Shown: one piece after another, positions 63,318 through 64,000 of the stretch | Layout: each line of letters starts with the position of its first letter | How positions within the stretch are numbered: position 1 is the first letter of the stretch | DNA from: Toxotes chatareus | Taxonomy: Eukaryota; Chordata; Actinopteri; Toxotidae | Direction: 5' to 3' | Assembly (NCBI GenBank): GCA_016801885.1 | Contig: CM028884.1 | Span: 24,104,864-24,168,863 of the forward strand | DNA length: 64,000 bases | Position numbers and translations under genes: made by a program | Notes under the pieces: generated by a model | What the model was told of the DNA's origin: nothing | The model's database searches: none | The model's input: the letters and a program-made list of their open reading frames with translations, nothing else

Positions 63318-63697
63318 GAACCTTCATTCATTCTAAACTGATATTTATTGTTGATATAAATGTGAGACTAAAAATTTAGGTGTGACAGATCTTCACAATA
63401 AAAGCCTCAGTAATAATGTGTGTGTATAATAAACTGTGGTTAATGTGTTACCCTGCTTTTACCAGCTATCTGCTGTGAAGCCCCCTCAGATCTGAGACAT
63501 GTGTCACATGTGTCACATGACTCTGTCAACATGTTAAACACCTGTCTCTCTCTCTCTCTCTCTGCCAGATCTCCTACCTGGTGTACCTGATGTTGTATAA
63601 TTACATCATCCTGGTGAAGATGGAACGATGGCCGTCTCTGCAGGAGTGGATCGTCATCTCTTACATCATCACTCTGGGACTGGAGAAAGTCAGACAG
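45246..63697 (+). CDS. trpm1: TRPM1 (melastatin) cation channel, coding exons 1-20, partial (931 aa)
   Basis: TRPM1 is the non-selective cation channel closed downstream of mGluR6 in retinal ON-bipolar cells, also expressed in melanocytes. Exons: 45246-45329, 50831-50907, 51212-51404, 51561-51774, 52516-52640, 52828-52999, 53922-54096, 54404-54527, 56081-56153, 56277-56377, 56661-56834, 57447-57581, 59661-59711, 60085-60225, 60459-60488, 60576-60868, 61495-61723, 62444-62575, 62670-62810, 63569-63697. All phases join. The start (SFKRSSIK, SGSQK) and the melastatin homology regions ([99 protein letters not shown]) match TRPM1. The Gly/Lys insert before DPRKLQLL and the KENDD linker separate it from TRPM3. 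Residues 889-931 cover S1 and the start of S2; the pore and C-terminus lie beyond the window. Whether this is the fish a or b paralogue cannot be told. Confidence 0.96.
45540..46110 (-). mobile_element. possible solo LTR
   Basis: On the minus strand GTATAAAG (45626-45633) lies about 80 bp before ATTAAA (45541-45546), the same TATA/poly(A) layout as at 37232-37979. Ends are unclear and no coding part is present. Located in trpm1 intron 1. Confidence 0.25.
46974..47272. repeat. minisatellite of CTGTTCTGGTCCGGT variants
   Basis: 5-bp building blocks (GGTCC, GGTCT, GTTCT) form mixed 10- and 15-bp units in trpm1 intron 1. Open frames on both strands come from the repeat. Confidence 0.93.
47273..48650. 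other. trpm1 intron 1, nothing recognised
   Basis: Unique-looking DNA without exon or repeat signals that I can support. The same holds for about 49095-50830, apart from a (CA)n at about 49949-49975. Confidence 0.4.
48655..49092. repeat. 42-bp minisatellite, about 10 copies
   Basis: The unit is GAGCTGCACCGTGTCTCCAG followed by CCTGAGACGCCCGGTCCTCGGA. Three sites vary (GCCCGG/ACCCTG, CTCG/TTGG, GGA/GCA). Unit length is 3n, so a minus-strand ORF spans it; located in trpm1 intron 1. Confidence 0.95.
51561..51774 (+). CDS. trpm1: trpm1 exon 4: melastatin homology region core
   Basis: Encodes YIRVSYDSKPDSLLHLMVKD through [19 protein letters not shown], one of the most conserved N-terminal TRPM blocks. 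The acceptor is preceded by a (TCC)n polypyrimidine run. Confidence 0.95.
53505..53612 (+). ncRNA. mir211: mir-204/211 family microRNA precursor in trpm1 intron 6
   Basis: The 5p arm (53531-53552) starts TTCCCTTTGTCATCCTATGC and ends CT, the complete mature miR-204-5p sequence. The 3p arm (53568-53588, GCAGGGAAAGCAAAGGGAGG then C) pairs with it across a short loop. The flanks CATGTGACCTGTGGGT and GCTCAGCTGTCAC match those of mammalian mir-211, which lies in intron 6 of TRPM1. Here too it is in the sixth intron (53000-53921), on the sense strand, so it is expected to be processed from the trpm1 transcript. In the 5p arm the 3' half is of the miR-204 type (CTATG) and not the human miR-211 type (CTTCG). 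The seed TCCCTTT is shared. Confidence 0.94.
54528..55630. other. trpm1 intron 8, left part; nothing recognised
   Basis: No repeat family or RNA gene identified before the 14-bp minisatellite. Confidence 0.4.
55634..56020. repeat. 14-bp minisatellite (GGGATCAGGGAGAC), about 27 copies
   Basis: Three unit types occur: A (GGGATCAGGGAGAC), B (GGGATCAGAGAGAG) and C (AGGATCAGGGAGAC). The order is A4 BB A5 BB ACACAA BB ACACAA, then a partial end. The last two eight-unit blocks are a 112-bp higher-order duplication. It ends 60 bp before exon 9. Confidence 0.95.
56661..56834 (+). CDS. trpm1: trpm1 exon 11: glycine/lysine-rich insert
   Basis: Encodes residues 447-504. A proline/threonine stretch is followed by GGGGGGKGKARGKKGKGGK and then EETDPRKLQLL. 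Human TRPM1 has a similar basic KGKGKKKGK insert at this place. The low-complexity composition predicts a flexible charged loop. Confidence 0.9.
57180..57446. repeat. (GATGCT/GAT)n repeat directly at the trpm1 exon 12 acceptor
   Basis: Repeated TGATGC and TGA units run up to GATGACAG|GTGAAC. The usual pyrimidine tract is absent, while CTGAT, a fair branch-site match, occurs many times. Confidence 0.93.
57960..58560 (+). mobile_element. degenerate L2-like LINE fragment in trpm1 intron 12
   Basis: Scattered frames read RNLRVLFDF (compare VRNLGVIFDQDLSF of the LINE at 16-21 kb), ILLLTYK-like words and QAPLLWDQ (compare QAPLLWNQ). No frame is intact. Old insertion; family level is inferred. Confidence 0.55.
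62670..62810 (+). CDS. trpm1: trpm1 exon 19 with GC-type splice donor
   Basis: Encodes residues 842-888, the acidic/lysine linker and VPIGRKIYEFYNAPF...FWFNT leading into S1. The exon ends AACACG and the intron begins GCAAGTAC. The next exon (63569) continues ISYLVYLM in phase, as in TRPM1 of other vertebrates. This is a GC-AG intron with an otherwise good donor. Confidence 0.85.
63276..63315. repeat. (CA)n microsatellite
   Basis: About 20 CA units in trpm1 intron 19. Confidence 0.9.
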
Positions 63698-63825
63698 GTA
63701 AACACCAGAACACACCTGGAGTCACTGAACCAATCTCCAGCTGCTCATTGGCTCCAGAAAGAACTGGCTCTGCTGATTTGTTCGAGTTATGAACCCAGGA
63801 CTCTGAAATATTTATGTAGTATTTA

Positions 63826-64000
63826 AGATGTGCCTGAAGGACGGTTAACTGTTCTGTTTCGTCTGGCTTCATAGGTAAATATAGCTGGGTATCATCTGCA
63901 TAGCAATGGAAATTTATTCCATGCTTCCTGATAATATTGCCCAGGGGAAGAATGTATAAGGGGAACAATATCGGTCCAAGCACAGAATCCTGTGGAACTC
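63826..64000 (-). mobile_element. L2-type LINE fragment (RT region), continuing past the window
   Basis: Translates on the minus strand to GPILFPLYILPLGNII, CYADDTQLYLPMKPDETEQL and so on, the same RT segment as 17700-17870 of the larger copy but without its frameshift. The element breaks off at about 63826 in the middle of the RT, so it lacks its 3' end. Located in trpm1 intron 20. Confidence 0.85.

Noticed and set aside
45246..63697. Assignment of the channel to TRPM3
   Set aside because: Much of the middle region is shared, but the SFKRSSIK start, the Gly/Lys insert before DPRKLQLL, FLWQRGEE and the KENDD linker fit TRPM1 better.

Overview
The window is vertebrate nuclear DNA, almost certainly from a ray-finned (probably percomorph) fish. 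The evidence is phase-consistent split genes with GT-AG introns, teleost-type L2 LINE copies, very long (GT)n tracts and abundant minisatellites. All three recognisable protein genes lie on the + strand: zdhhc1 (3719-29869, 11 coding exons, 559 aa), tppp3 (38886-41726, 3 coding exons, 178 aa) and the first 20 coding exons of trpm1 (45246-63697, 931 aa, running off the right edge). Intron 6 of trpm1 carries a clear mir-204/211 hairpin (53531-53588), as TRPM1 does in mammals. A probable terminal exon of an unidentified upstream gene ends at 162.

Region by region: 1-3290 is mostly unassigned, with a retroposon tail and a purine-rich minisatellite. 3290-3930 is the GC-rich 5' end of zdhhc1. Intron 3 of zdhhc1 (5112-25513) is swollen to 20.4 kb by a foreign-looking, AT-rich block held between (GT)n tracts. 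That block is a composite module present twice in tandem (6976-14229 and 14509-25352). It is bounded by three (GT)n nodes, one of them a perfect (GT)420, and the second module copy is split by a 5.2 kb nearly full-length but frameshifted L2-type LINE (16054-21250). 25514-29869 holds zdhhc1 exons 4-11. 29870-38874 is intergenic and dominated by minisatellites, including a 2.36 kb array of a 21-bp unit. 38875-42540 is tppp3, with a tandemly repeated 3' UTR. 42540-45245 shows no gene. 45246-64000 is trpm1, with minisatellites in introns 1, 8 and 11 and decayed L2 pieces in introns 12 and 20.

The three genes do not form a pathway. ZDHHC1 is a membrane palmitoyltransferase, TPPP3 a microtubule-bundling protein, and TRPM1 the cation channel of ON-bipolar cells and melanocytes. 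tppp3 next to zdhhc1 is conserved synteny with human 16q22.1. trpm1 beside them is a fish arrangement, since human TRPM1 lies on 15q13. The long ORFs made of HT, CV, EDRRRTGG, EAETQQH or DPGL repeats are translations of simple tandem repeats, not genes.
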